NCBI GenBank assembly: GCA_020636025.1
Contig: JACJYQ010000003.1
Span: forward strand, 558,001-622,000
Origin: Lewinellaceae bacterium
Lineage (GTDB): Bacteria; Bacteroidota; Bacteroidia; Chitinophagales; Saprospiraceae
DNA: 64,000 nt
Reading direction: 5' to 3'
The position numbers and the translations under genes were made by a program. Below the pieces are notes generated by a model that had not been told where the DNA came from, searched no databases, and saw only the letters and a program-made list of their open reading frames with translations. The first letter of the stretch is position 1. The number at the start of each line of letters is the position of its first letter. Positions 34,167 to 43,095 of the stretch are shown one piece after another.

Positions 34167-36212
34167 ATGAATTGTTTTATAAATAAACTGCTGCTTGGCT
34201 GCGCCATCTGGTGGATGACAAGCGCTACGGCCCTGGCCTCGAGCCACCGGGAAGCGCCGCTCATCGCGGATGATCCGCTGGCCGATAATGTGGATCTCTA
34301 TGCATTCAGGAGTCCCGACAACCCCAATACCATTACGCTCATAGCCACGTATGTGCCTTTGCAATTGCCGCAGGGTGGGCCGAATTATTACAGTTTCGGA
34401 GAAAATATTCGCTATGAAATTCACATCGATAATGACGCAGCCGTTGCGGGTGACGAGATCACATACCGTTTCACCTTTAAGCATACAAATGAAGACCCAA
34501 CAACCTTTTTTAACATCAGGCTTGGACAGCAAAATCTGAAAACTACTTATACACTCGAAAGAAGCGTTGATGGTGGACAGACCTTTCAGGTAATTGTGCA
34601 GGATGGCGTGGTGCCACCGCCCAATATTGGTCCTCGTTCCATTGAGTCGAACATTGGCCTGGGTCAGACCTACGCCAGTCTCATGCAAAATGCAATTTTG
34701 ACTGCCTCCAGCGGAGAAAAGGTGTTTTGTGGTTCTTCCGATGATCCATTCTTTGTAGACCTGGGTGGTATTTTCGATTTGGGTGATGCTCCCCGTCAGA
34801 ATGGTGGCACGCCAGTAGATGGCCTGGCCTGTCTGAATGTAAGCACCATCGCATTGCAAGTGGATATTGCCACTTTGCTCAAGTCCGGAGTTGCGCCTAC
34901 ACCCACTTCCATCCTGGATGGAAATTTTGTGATCGGGGTTTGGGCATCGGCCAGTCGTCAGCAGGTGCGGACGCTTTCTGCCATCGACGATCTCAGTTAT
35001 TCTGGTCCATGGATTCAGGTGTCTCGTTTGGGAATGCCTTTGACCAATGAAGCGGTAATTCCAATCGGACAAAAGGATTTCTGGAATTCTCTGACTCCTT
35101 ATGATGAAATAGGCGAAACCACGCTGGATGAGTTTTTCTACAATCCGGAATTAGCTTTGTACATGGATGATGCTTTGTTTGGCCCTGCGGTGCCTGCCTT
35201 TTCGGCACTCAGAATTCAGCGAAATTCGTTGCAGAGTTTTGACTTTGGAAACGGACAGGATGGGTTGTTCGGTTTGAAAGGAAATCCGGCGCTTGCCGGA
35301 ACAGCCCTGGATGATGCTGTATTTGGTACTTTGTTGTTACCCGGCCCTGGCAAACCACGTTCCGTGGACCTTTGGCCGATATTTCACACAGGAGTGCCAA
35401 ACGTAGCTCCATACCAGTTGGCTACCGGGAAAGGAGGCAACCCACTGGCAAACGGGAAACCATTTATCAATAATTTCCTGCCAAATGGAGGTGATATGCT
35501 TCGTTTGAACATGGCTGTGCCAGTGACGCCAAGAAACGACCCGAATTTCAGTTCACTGGGCATTGTGCAGGCGGCAGTTTTGGGGTTGACAGATCCTACG
35601 TACAACGGCTCGACCGTTATGGAATTTATCCCCAACATGGATGGTTTCCCGAATGGTCGTCGTTTGGAAGATGATGTTACCAGAATCGAGCTTCAGGCTG
35701 TTTCGGGAGTTGCTCTGGCTGCCATCGGCTTGTGGTACGATGATTATACTGCGGGAGATCCAAATCCGGTTACCGGTAAGTTGCTTAGCGTACTCACCTA
35801 CAGCACAGGCGTTGAAAGCAATGACAAAACATTTTCAGGCAGCTTCCCGTATGTGGCAGAGCCAAGCTCTGGAGCCGGTGATTGCGGCGGGCCAGTTTTT
35901 GTAGGAACCAGCGAGCTGTTTCAGGGCATCATTGGAATGAGCCCAAGACCTGCTTTGATGAAGAACTATCCAAATCCATTCCGGGACCAAACCACCTTTG
36001 AGTTTAAGGTGAATTATCCGATGAGAGGTACTGTCCGCGTTTATGATGTTACGGGCCAGTATCGGGCTACCGCGTTTACCGGAGACCTTCCACAGGGAGA
36101 GTTTACCCATTCATGGAATGCATCCGGATTGCCGGCGGGTATGTACGTGGCTAATTTGTACGACTCCAATGGTAATCTTATTCAGTCTGCTAAGATCCTT
36201 AAAACCGAGTAA
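34167..36212 (+). CDS. DUF4331 protein with T9SS sorting domain
   Basis: The start at 34167 (MNCFINKLLLGCAIWWMTSATALA) gives a signal peptide; an upstream ATG at 34083 would overlap the previous gene by 28 bp and is rejected. The ~580-residue DUF4331 domain (SSHREAPLIADDPLADNVDLY ... FHTGVPNVAPYQLATGK) is followed by ~100 residues of T9SS sorting domain (RPALMKNYPNPFRDQTTFEF, VYDVTGQYRATAF, GLPAGMYVANLYDSNGN). It is exported to the surface. The gene follows its paralogue by 56 bp on the same strand and is likely co-transcribed with it. Confidence 0.92.
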   Translation: MNCFINKLLLGCAIWWMTSATALASSHREAPLIADDPLADNVDLYAFRSPDNPNTITLIATYVPLQLPQGGPNYYSFGENIRYEIHIDNDAAVAGDEITYRFTFKHTNEDPTTFFNIRLGQQNLKTTYTLERSVDGGQTFQVIVQDGVVPPPNIGPRSIESNIGLGQTYASLMQNAILTASSGEKVFCGSSDDPFFVDLGGIFDLGDAPRQNGGTPVDGLACLNVSTIALQVDIATLLKSGVAPTPTSILDGNFVIGVWASASRQQVRTLSAIDDLSYSGPWIQVSRLGMPLTNEAVIPIGQKDFWNSLTPYDEIGETTLDEFFYNPELALYMDDALFGPAVPAFSALRIQRNSLQSFDFGNGQDGLFGLKGNPALAGTALDDAVFGTLLLPGPGKPRSVDLWPIFHTGVPNVAPYQLATGKGGNPLANGKPFINNFLPNGGDMLRLNMAVPVTPRNDPNFSSLGIVQAAVLGLTDPTYNGSTVMEFIPNMDGFPNGRRLEDDVTRIELQAVSGVALAAIGLWYDDYTAGDPNPVTGKLLSVLTYSTGVESNDKTFSGSFPYVAEPSSGAGDCGGPVFVGTSELFQGIIGMSPRPALMKNYPNPFRDQTTFEFKVNYPMRGTVRVYDVTGQYRATAFTGDLPQGEFTHSWNASGLPAGMYVANLYDSNGNLIQSAKILKTE

Positions 36213-36361
36213 GGGGAATATATTTATTTCGTTTTTGCCAGGCTGCTGATTTATGTTGGCGGCCTGGTTTTTTATGATCAATAGGTCAGTAAACCTGAGT
36301 CTCCCCATAGCCTGGAGCCTTACAGGGTTCGGGATTTAGGCAGAGTAAAGAAAGAATAAAA

Positions 36362-36424
36362 GGTGCGGAGCACCGTAATATCTGTAGCCCGGAAAAGGAT
36401 GCCAATTAGAAGGTGCAGCGCACC
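36362..36424. repeat. Two GGTGCNNNGCACC hairpins
   Basis: GGTGCGGAGCACC (36362-36374) and GGTGCAGCGCACC (36412-36424) are 5-bp-stem hairpins 50 bp apart, with AAGGTGC before each and CACCG after. They look like a paired REP-type element downstream of the DUF4331 operon. Confidence 0.6.
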
Positions 36425-36600
36425 GAAACAAGGATTGCCCAAAGCGCTAATGTCATATCACCAAGTGCAACACACAAGTATCCAGGGCGAATACAAGATC
36501 ATAAAAGGCCAACCCAGATAAGCGGCATTTGGCTAATCAAAATAGTTTGGACATCTCGCGTTGCGTTGAGCTTGCTCGAAAGACACAATTGTGGCAAAAA

Positions 36601-36641
36601 AACACCCCGAACTTTCCTTGAAGTGGAAAATTCGGGGTGTT
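36601..36641. terminator. Bidirectional terminator between DUF4331 and OmpA genes
   Basis: AACACCCCGAA (36601-36611) pairs with TTCGGGGTGTT (36631-36641); A-run on the left, TTTT on the right. It can stop both the + strand DUF4331 operon and the convergent OmpA gene. Confidence 0.88.
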
Positions 36642-36709
36642 TTATGCTTGGCCTGGTAATATCGTGATGGTGTCCGAAAGTAATTAGTGAGGGTCTCCGA
36701 CCCGAAAAA

Positions 36710-37624
36710 TTACTTCGGCGCCAGATTCGGATTCAACAGATCATAGAACTGATCCAGTTTCGGCAGAATGATGATGCGTGTACGGCGGTTCGCAGCCCGG
36801 CCTTCCGGTGTGTAGTTGGTAGCAAGGGTGTTGTATTCGCCACGACCGGCAGCGATCAAACGGTTTGGATCAATGTCGAAATTTTTCTGGAGAGTTCTTA
36901 CTACAGCTGTGGAGCGTTTCACACTCAGGTCCCAGTTGTCTTCGATGCAGTTGTTTTTGATCGGCACATTATCCGTGTAGCCTTCTACCATCACCTCTAG
37001 GTCGGGGCGCGACTGGATGATCTTGGCAATGTTGCCAAGTACGCCACTTGCTTTGCTGGTAAGGTTTGAGCTTCCGCTCTGGAAGAGCATCTTGTCGGAC
37101 AGGTTGATAAACACAACTGTTTTGTCCACTTTAACCTCTACGTCTTCGTCTTCAATACCGTTTTTCAAAACGGATTTCAGATTAACGGCGAGCGCGAGGT
37201 TGATGGAATCTGCCTTGGTTTTAGCAGCTTGAAGCAAGTGGATGTACTTGTCTTTTTTCTCGAGCTGAGTAAGCGTTTCCTTGATGTTGTCGTTGGCCGA
37301 CTGGGAGAGGACAGTTAGGTTACCTACCTGAGCCAGCTGGTTGTCGCGTTGGGTTTTCAGATCGGTGATCTGTTCTTCGCGCAGTTTCAAAGTGCTTTGG
37401 GCATTTCTTAAATCGGCTTGTAACAGTTCCTTTTCCTTTTCACAGGCGCCAAGTTTACCAAGCATGGACTTCACGCGGTCGTCGCAGGAAGCCAAATCCT
37501 TGTTTGCTGCTTCCAGTTGACTTGTCAGGTCTTTTTTAGTAGCCAGGAATTTCTTTTTTGACACGCAGGAGGTGACCATTGCTCCTGCAAAAAGCAATAA
37601 AACTAGTTGGATTGTAATTCGCAT
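36710..37624 (-). CDS. OmpA-family lipoprotein
   Basis: The 304 residues begin with a lipoprotein signal ending in MVTSC (Cys20). Residues ~22-130 are a helical coiled coil (LTSQLEAANKDLASCDDRV ... LREEQITDLKTQRDNQLAQ). The C-terminal ~130 residues are an OmpA/MotB domain: NLSDKMLFQSGSSNLTSKAS, LEVMVEGYTDNVPI, LSVKRSTAVVRTL, and GRGEYNTLATNYTPEGRAANRRTRI, which binds peptidoglycan. It is anchored in the outer membrane and ties it to the wall. It has the usual lone layout of Bacteroidota OmpA lipoproteins. No promoter is clear. Confidence 0.92.
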   Translation of the reverse strand: MRITIQLVLLLFAGAMVTSCVSKKKFLATKKDLTSQLEAANKDLASCDDRVKSMLGKLGACEKEKELLQADLRNAQSTLKLREEQITDLKTQRDNQLAQVGNLTVLSQSANDNIKETLTQLEKKDKYIHLLQAAKTKADSINLALAVNLKSVLKNGIEDEDVEVKVDKTVVFINLSDKMLFQSGSSNLTSKASGVLGNIAKIIQSRPDLEVMVEGYTDNVPIKNNCIEDNWDLSVKRSTAVVRTLQKNFDIDPNRLIAAGRGEYNTLATNYTPEGRAANRRTRIIILPKLDQFYDLLNPNLAPK

Positions 37625-37888
37625 AGAAATTGGGAAATTGAAATTTAGATGTAAACAGTATTAACTTACGGTAATTTGGGCTAAAGGTCGATGAAACGCT
37701 GGTTGTATATTATTATTTTTCGGCCAATTGACCGGAAAATGACGAATGAGCGAAAAGGTAAAGAATTTTGAACGAATTATGCCCACACCGGCTTGTTTTG
37801 ATTTTTAAGATTGACTAATCATTTTTAAAAATCAGTGCCTAGCTTACCTTGGAATCATTCAAGTCAAATAAACCACATATATCATTGT

Positions 37889-38260
37889 ATGATACAAGTA
37901 TTCAACATAAACGAGAAATTTGATAAGATCAGCGAGTATTGGTCGCCAAAAATTGCGGGTGAGTTAAACGGGCAATATGTCAAGTTGGTGAAGGCCAAAG
38001 GCGAGTTGATTTGGCACAGTCACGACGATGAAGACGAGCTATTCATGATATTCAAAGGCATTTTTGCCATGGATTATCGCGACGGAACTACAACAACTGT
38101 AGGACCTGGAGAAGTACTGATCGTGCCCAAAGGTGTGGAGCATCATCCACGTACGGTAGGGGAGGAGGAAGTATGGCTGATATTGTTTGAGCCGATGGCC
38201 ACCAAACACACCGGAAACATTGATCACGAGGTAACCAAACACAAGCAGGACTGGATATAA
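37889..38260 (+). CDS. Cupin-domain protein
   Basis: The start at 37889 (MIQVFNINEKFDKISEYWSP) gives 123 residues; an earlier ATG at 37835 would add 18 residues that look like leader sequence. The cupin core has the metal motif WHSHDDEDELFMIFKG (H-x-H-x4-E-like) and PGEVLIVPKGVEHHPR, with the final His for a metal ion. Single-domain cupins of this size bind small ligands or act as isomerases and dioxygenases; the substrate is unknown. The gene is eight bp before the pentapeptide-repeat gene and may share its transcript. Confidence 0.85.
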   Translation: MIQVFNINEKFDKISEYWSPKIAGELNGQYVKLVKAKGELIWHSHDDEDELFMIFKGIFAMDYRDGTTTTVGPGEVLIVPKGVEHHPRTVGEEEVWLILFEPMATKHTGNIDHEVTKHKQDWI

Positions 38261-38268
38261 ACCAAATT

Positions 38269-38841
38269 ATGAACAAAGACTACACCAGCGACCACATTTA
38301 TTCAGGAGAGAATTTTAGTGAGGACCCACTTGGTCCCGGCGAGTACGAAGCCTGCACTTTCACAAATTGCGTATTCTCCGAATCCGATCTCTCGGATTAC
38401 GTTTTTGCCGATTGCAATTTTGATCATTGTGACCTGAGTATGTCCCAACTAAAAGGAACGGCATTCAGGGAAGTGACTTTTCGATACTGCAAGCTTATGG
38501 GCATGCACTTTGATGATTGTAATGACTTTTCAATCTCTATGCATTTCGACAGCTGTATTCTCGATTTCGCCTCTTTTTTTCGGCTTAAACTGCGAAATAC
38601 ATCCTTTGTAAAGTGCAAAATGGAATCAACAGATTTCGCGGAAGCCGATCTGTCAAATGCCGACCTGTCTGGTTCTGATCTGAAAGATGCCATATTCGAT
38701 AACACGATCCTTACTGGTGCCGATCTGCGCACCGCAAGTAATTTTTCCATCGATCCGGAAATCAATAAAATAACCGGAGCCCGTTTTTCGCACTTGAATC
38801 TGGCCGGTTTGCTTGGGAAGTACAGGATTTCAGTGGAGTGA
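38269..38841 (+). CDS. Pentapeptide-repeat protein (Qnr-like)
   Basis: The 190 residues are mostly pentapeptide repeats of the A(D/N)LXX type: CTFTNCVFSESDLSDYVFAD, CNFDHCDLSMSQLKGTAF, then STDFAEADLSNADLSGSDL. The length and the break around residues 85-105 (NDFSISMHFDSCILDFASFF) are like Qnr proteins, which mimic DNA and protect gyrase. Many such proteins have other or unknown roles, so gyrase protection is only possible. It ends 15 bp before the stop of the exporter permease gene on the other strand. Confidence 0.85.
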   Translation: MNKDYTSDHIYSGENFSEDPLGPGEYEACTFTNCVFSESDLSDYVFADCNFDHCDLSMSQLKGTAFREVTFRYCKLMGMHFDDCNDFSISMHFDSCILDFASFFRLKLRNTSFVKCKMESTDFAEADLSNADLSGSDLKDAIFDNTILTGADLRTASNFSIDPEINKITGARFSHLNLAGLLGKYRISVE

Positions 38842-38856
38842 CTTCTGACTCCGAAA

Positions 38857-39969
38857 TCAACTCTTTTTCCGGTAGTTCCACACCGCCCAAGCGTTTAACA
38901 CCACCGCCATCGACGCAATCACACGCAATTGTGGCCACATATCTGACAGAGTACTGGCTTTCAACATAACCATTCGTATTACCTGAATCAAATAAGTAAC
39001 CGGGTTGAAATGGGCAATTGTTTGCGCCCATTCGGGCATGCTTTCTATTGGCGTGAACAATCCACTCATCAGCACGAAGACCATCATAAAGAAAAACATG
39101 AAGAACATGGCTTGCTGCTGGGTTTCACAAAAGGTGGAAATGAGTAGCCCAAAACCAAGGATGGCAAATAAATAGATAGACACAAAAAAGTACAACACAA
39201 GCAAATTGCCTTGGGGTACTATGTCGTAAATAAAATACCCAAGGATGAGACCATTAGTGAAAACGATGATCGCCAGAATCCAGAACGGGATCAGCTTGCC
39301 AAGTATAAATTGCCCTTTGTGGATGGGTGACACGTTAATTTGCTCGATGGTACCAACTTCCTTTTCCCGAACAATATTAAGTGCGGTGAGGAATCCGCCT
39401 ATCATGGTTACCAGGATGGCCAGTATTCCGGGAATTAGGAACAATTTGTAATTGTTTTTGGGGTTGAACCAGTTGCTTGTTTCTACATCAATACCAGCCT
39501 CTGTTTTTGCGCCAGGCATAAAGTCCAGTAAAATATCTTTATTGAAATCCCGTATGATCCTGTTCAGGTAACTGCCACCCAAATTTGCTTTGGTACCGTT
39601 GATGGCATTAACAGCCAGAAACACCTTTTGACCACCTTCCCGAACGAGGTCGCGTTCAAAGTTGACCGGAATTTCCAGTAGTACATCCGCTTTGTCGGTC
39701 TCAATAAGTTCATAGGCTTCATCATAGCTGCCAACATAGTCAACAAGTCTGAAATAGCCGGAACCTACCACTTTGGAGATCATTTGTCTGGAAAAGGAGG
39801 AGTGATCGTGATCTACTACCACCAAATTGATATTCTTAAACTCATAATTGGCAGCCAGTGGTAATATCAGGAACTGCATAATGGGCATAATCGTGGCAAT
39901 GCGCAAAATGGCCGAATTCCGGAAGATTTGTCTGAATTCCTTTCTGAGTAATATGATAAGCGTTCGCAT
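38857..39969 (-). CDS. ABC exporter permease (YbhR-like), 2 of 2
   Basis: The 370-residue protein has an N-terminal helix (ATIMPIMQFLILPLAANYE), a ~130-residue periplasmic domain (VVVDHDHSSFSRQMI ... GIDVETSNWFNPKNNYKLF), then five more helices. The cytoplasmic loop has the ABC-2 coupling motif REKEVGTIEQINVSP and the late helices carry LMSGLFTPIESMPEWAQ. This is the layout of YbhR/YhhJ permeases of the YbhFSR drug or lipid exporter. It is the last gene of the exporter cluster, 45 bp downstream of the other permease. Confidence 0.88.
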   Translation of the reverse strand: MRTLIILLRKEFRQIFRNSAILRIATIMPIMQFLILPLAANYEFKNINLVVVDHDHSSFSRQMISKVVGSGYFRLVDYVGSYDEAYELIETDKADVLLEIPVNFERDLVREGGQKVFLAVNAINGTKANLGGSYLNRIIRDFNKDILLDFMPGAKTEAGIDVETSNWFNPKNNYKLFLIPGILAILVTMIGGFLTALNIVREKEVGTIEQINVSPIHKGQFILGKLIPFWILAIIVFTNGLILGYFIYDIVPQGNLLVLYFFVSIYLFAILGFGLLISTFCETQQQAMFFMFFFMMVFVLMSGLFTPIESMPEWAQTIAHFNPVTYLIQVIRMVMLKASTLSDMWPQLRVIASMAVVLNAWAVWNYRKKS

Positions 39970-40014
39970 AATATTTAGTTTTTAAAGCTGTACCACGGGT
40001 TAAGCAATTCAGGA

Positions 40015-41121
40015 CTATTCTAGTCTGATCTTAAACCGTTTTACACTTATCAAAAAGAACAGGAGTGTGATCCCGGCAAGCACCAGGGTTTCTTTCCAGA
40101 CGGCGAAAAACCCGGCCCCCTTTATCATGATGTCTTTCACGATGATGTAATACCATTTGGCCGGAATGATGTTGGAAATGACCTGTAAGGGAATTGGCAT
40201 GTTCTCAATGGGAAACATAAATCCACTGAGCAAAAGCGTAGGCAGCATCATACCCATTAGGGAAATGAGCATAGCCACCTGCTGAGAACTTGTTTGGATG
40301 GAAATGAGAATACCCAGGCTTAAACAGGTGATGATAAACAGACAGCTTTCCCCCATGAGCAAAAACAAGCTGCCTTTTATGGGAAGGTCGAGCAAAAACA
40401 CACTCAGCAACAGGATCGCACAAATGTTGACGATTGACAAAGCTAGGTAGGGAATGGCCTTGGAGAAGATAACCATAGCCGGGCGCATAGGCGATACCAG
40501 CAACACTTCCATAGTACCGGTTTCCTTTTCCTTCACAATGGCGATGGCGGTCATCATCACACAAACCAACAGCAATACCATGGCCATTACGCCAGGAACA
40601 AAATTCGGAGCGCCCCTTAGCTGAGGATTGTACAACATCCTGATTTCAGGCGTGATTTGGTAGGGTAGGGCACCGGTAATGTTCTGTTCCTGCTGATAAT
40701 CTCTAATGATGGAGCTTAGGTAATTGCTGATTTGATTAGCCAGGTTAATGTCGGTGGCATCCATGATCAGCTGCACCTGCGCTGTTTTCTGTCGCGACAG
40801 ATTTTCCATAAAGTCTTCGGGGAAAACGACTGCGGCTTTTATCACCCCTTCTTTGAAGACATCTTCAATTTGCTGGTGTGTTTGCACCGTTTTCTGCACA
40901 TCGAAGTACCGGCTGGCTTCAATTTTGGCACTGATCTGTTGGGAGGCAATGTCTTTTGCATAATCTACAATGATGATTCGGCTGTCTTTTACCTCACTGC
41001 TCAAGGCAAACCCGAACAGCAATATCTGGGCTATAGGCATGCCAAAGAGGATGAACAACACCTTCTTATCACGTAGTACGTGGTAAAATTCCTTTTTGAC
41101 GAATGTGAAGAGTTGTTTCAT
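40015..41121 (-). CDS. ABC exporter permease (YbhS-like), 1 of 2
   Basis: The 368 residues share the layout of the other permease: a first helix, a ~130-residue periplasmic domain (IIIVDYAKDIASQQISAKI ... ITPEIRMLYNPQLRGAPN), and five helices. The coupling loop reads EKETGTMEVLLVSPMRPA, and FMFPIENMPIPLQVIS is in the late region. Two different permeases form the usual YbhS/YbhR heterodimer. Its ATG overlaps the stop of the ATPase gene by one base (TAATG), so translation is probably coupled. Confidence 0.9.
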   Translation of the reverse strand: MKQLFTFVKKEFYHVLRDKKVLFILFGMPIAQILLFGFALSSEVKDSRIIIVDYAKDIASQQISAKIEASRYFDVQKTVQTHQQIEDVFKEGVIKAAVVFPEDFMENLSRQKTAQVQLIMDATDINLANQISNYLSSIIRDYQQEQNITGALPYQITPEIRMLYNPQLRGAPNFVPGVMAMVLLLVCVMMTAIAIVKEKETGTMEVLLVSPMRPAMVIFSKAIPYLALSIVNICAILLLSVFLLDLPIKGSLFLLMGESCLFIITCLSLGILISIQTSSQQVAMLISLMGMMLPTLLLSGFMFPIENMPIPLQVISNIIPAKWYYIIVKDIMIKGAGFFAVWKETLVLAGITLLFFLISVKRFKIRLE

Positions 41122-41864
41122 TATTCCGATCTTTTTGCGCCTCTGGCCAGTTGATAGAAAACTTCATCCATCGAATTGGCTTTGAACTGTTGTTTAAGGT
41201 TATGCGGTGTATCCAGGGCTGCAATCACGCCATCGACCATTATGGAAACCCGGTTGCAATATTCGGCTTCGTCCATGTAATGCGTGGTTACGAAAACGGT
41301 TATGCCGGAATCGGATGCATCGTAGATCAGATCCCAGAATTGGCGGCGGGTAACGGGGTCTACGCCTCCGGTAGGCTCATCCAGGAAAACGATTTTGGGG
41401 CGATGGAAAACAGCGACTGAAAAGGCCAGTTTTTGTTTCCAACCGAGTGGTAACTCCTGCACCAGTTTTTTGGCCTCTTTTTGCAAGCCAAGCTGTTCAA
41501 TCAATTGCTTGCTTTTGGTTTTAATTTCAGAATCACTCATTCCGTAAATACCTCCGAAAAAAGCCAGGTTTTCTTCAATGGTCAGATCTTCGTACAGCGA
41601 AAATTTCTGACTCATATACCCGATGTTCTTTTTGATCTGCTCGGTCTCTTTATATACATCAAAACCTGCCACGGTAGCATTTCCGGCAGAGGGTATGGAC
41701 AGACCGCAAAGCATGCGCATGGCCGTAGTTTTTCCGGCTCCGTTAGCTCCGAGAAACCCGAATATTTCGCCTTTATGCACTTCAAAGGTCACCTCATTGG
41801 TGGCGGTGAAAGCCCCAAAGCGCTTGGTGAGTTTTTCTGCTTTTATAACAACTTCTTCTTGCAT
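41121..41864 (-). CDS. ABC exporter ATP-binding protein, 1 of 2
   Basis: The 247 residues have all ABC ATPase motifs: Walker A GANGAGKTTA, Q-loop VGYMSQKF-like (YMSQKFSLY), a signature-like LPLGWKQKLA (less canonical than LSGGQ), Walker B KIVFLDEPTGGVDP and the switch His in VFVTTHYMDEAEY. In YbhF-type exporters of E. coli two ATPase domains are fused in one protein. Here they are two genes. It is 26 bp downstream of the other ATPase gene and overlaps the permease start by one base. Confidence 0.92.
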   Translation of the reverse strand: MQEEVVIKAEKLTKRFGAFTATNEVTFEVHKGEIFGFLGANGAGKTTAMRMLCGLSIPSAGNATVAGFDVYKETEQIKKNIGYMSQKFSLYEDLTIEENLAFFGGIYGMSDSEIKTKSKQLIEQLGLQKEAKKLVQELPLGWKQKLAFSVAVFHRPKIVFLDEPTGGVDPVTRRQFWDLIYDASDSGITVFVTTHYMDEAEYCNRVSIMVDGVIAALDTPHNLKQQFKANSMDEVFYQLARGAKRSE

Positions 41865-41890
41865 GATTTCAGAAGATTATGGTTTGATTC

Positions 41891-42805
41891 TTAGCTGAGT
41901 AGCTTGATAAAACAGTCTTCAATACTGGCATCAATGGCTTCAATTTCTATGTCGTTTAGCCCATGTTGTTCCAAATAGGATTTCATGGCTTTAACTTCTC
42001 CTTTCAGTTTTTTGTCCACTGATACATGAGCAAATTCTCCAAAGCCATAGCAACTAAGTGCATGTTCGTATTGGTTCAAAGCCTTGATCATGTTCGACAT
42101 TTTATCTGCTTTTACAGCATACAACTTATCCGGGTAAGAGGCCGCAATAGCCTTCGGAGTGTCAATGGATAGAATTTTGCCATTCTGAATCAAGGCAATG
42201 CGATCGCATAAATTGGCTTCATCCATATAAGGCGTGGCCACTACAATCGTGATGCCCTGTACTTTCAGGCGTTTCAGCATTTCCCAGAATTCTTTTCTTG
42301 AAACGGGGTCAACCCCCGTGGTAGGCTCATCCAGAAACAACACGGTGGGTTTGTGGATAAGGGCGCAACAGAGCGCCAGTTTTTGCTTCATCCCGCCCGA
42401 CAGATTTCCGGCTTTACGTGTACGGAAAGGCTCTAACTGCTTGTAGATATCTTCCACCAGGTAGTAGTTTTCTTCAATGGTGGTATTGAAAACCGTGGCA
42501 AAAAAGTTCAGATTTTCCTCCACACTCATATCCTGGTAGAGTGAAAACCTTCCAGGCATATACCCCACCTGATTCCTGATCTTTCGGTATTCTTTCACCG
42601 TGTCAAAACCATTGACAGAAGCTACACCGCTATCCGGCAACAGCAAGGTGGTCAGTATCCGGAATATGCTGGTTTTCCCAGCTCCGTCCGGGCCGATCAG
42701 ACCAAATATCTCTCCTTCGTTTACGGAAAAGGACACCCCATCAACGGCCAGGAGCTTTTCCTTGCCATAGGTTTTGCTGATGTTTTGTACGACAACTGCT
42801 GACAT
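41891..42805 (-). CDS. ABC exporter ATP-binding protein, 2 of 2, with C-terminal extension
   Basis: The 304 residues have Walker A GPDGAGKTSI, Q-loop VGYMPGRFSLYQDM, signature NLSGGMKQKLALCC, Walker B TVLFLDEPTTGVDPV. The switch His is replaced: VVATPYMDEANLCD has Pro where the partner has His, so one of the two ATP sites is probably degenerate, as is known for asymmetric ABC transporters. The last ~75 residues (KADKMSNMIKALNQYEHAL ...) are an extra C-terminal domain. It pairs with the other ATPase. It lies 290 bp downstream of the HlyD gene, with palindromes in between. Confidence 0.9.
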   Translation of the reverse strand: MSAVVVQNISKTYGKEKLLAVDGVSFSVNEGEIFGLIGPDGAGKTSIFRILTTLLLPDSGVASVNGFDTVKEYRKIRNQVGYMPGRFSLYQDMSVEENLNFFATVFNTTIEENYYLVEDIYKQLEPFRTRKAGNLSGGMKQKLALCCALIHKPTVLFLDEPTTGVDPVSRKEFWEMLKRLKVQGITIVVATPYMDEANLCDRIALIQNGKILSIDTPKAIAASYPDKLYAVKADKMSNMIKALNQYEHALSCYGFGEFAHVSVDKKLKGEVKAMKSYLEQHGLNDIEIEAIDASIEDCFIKLLS

Positions 42806-43095
42806 GGTAGACTATGATTAATTTGATTTGTATGGTTTATTTGAGGTTATAAACGAGAAAAGGGTGGAAAGCACTCATCTTATATAAAGGGTGAATCCAG
42901 CGCTTCTTTATTTTTATTCAACCCCTTCGGGGTTGTGATGGATTGAGAGCTCCGACACCCCGCATTTCATACGGGGTTATCCAGTTTATCCACTTCGTGG
43001 TTATTAAACTTTTACCCGATGTATTCATTAATCAAAGCCACAAATCATCACTTTCATTGAACTGTAAATCACAGTAATCACAAAAATCAAACGAA
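42806..43095. repeat. Transposase-free palindrome cluster inside the exporter region
   Basis: Hairpins CAACCCCTTCGGGGTTG (42919-42935), ACCCCG...CGGGGT (42957-42977) and CCACTTCGTGG (42990-43000) follow one another within ~80 bp. They resemble REP-like or MITE-like elements and may separate the HlyD-TolC part from the ABC part of the cluster. There is no transposase here. The rest of the region is AT-rich without a gene. Confidence 0.6.

Larger units (their letters stand above)
36213..36709. other. Long intergenic region with palindromes and a terminator
   Basis: These 497 bp hold two short GGTGC hairpins (36362-36424), a bidirectional terminator (36601-36641) and no gene that I can support. 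The middle (~36440-36590) is plain sequence. Confidence 0.6.

Noticed and set aside
34158..35072. A long minus-strand open frame opposite the DUF4331 gene
   Set aside because: No family pattern, and it lies fully inside a well-supported gene on the other strand.
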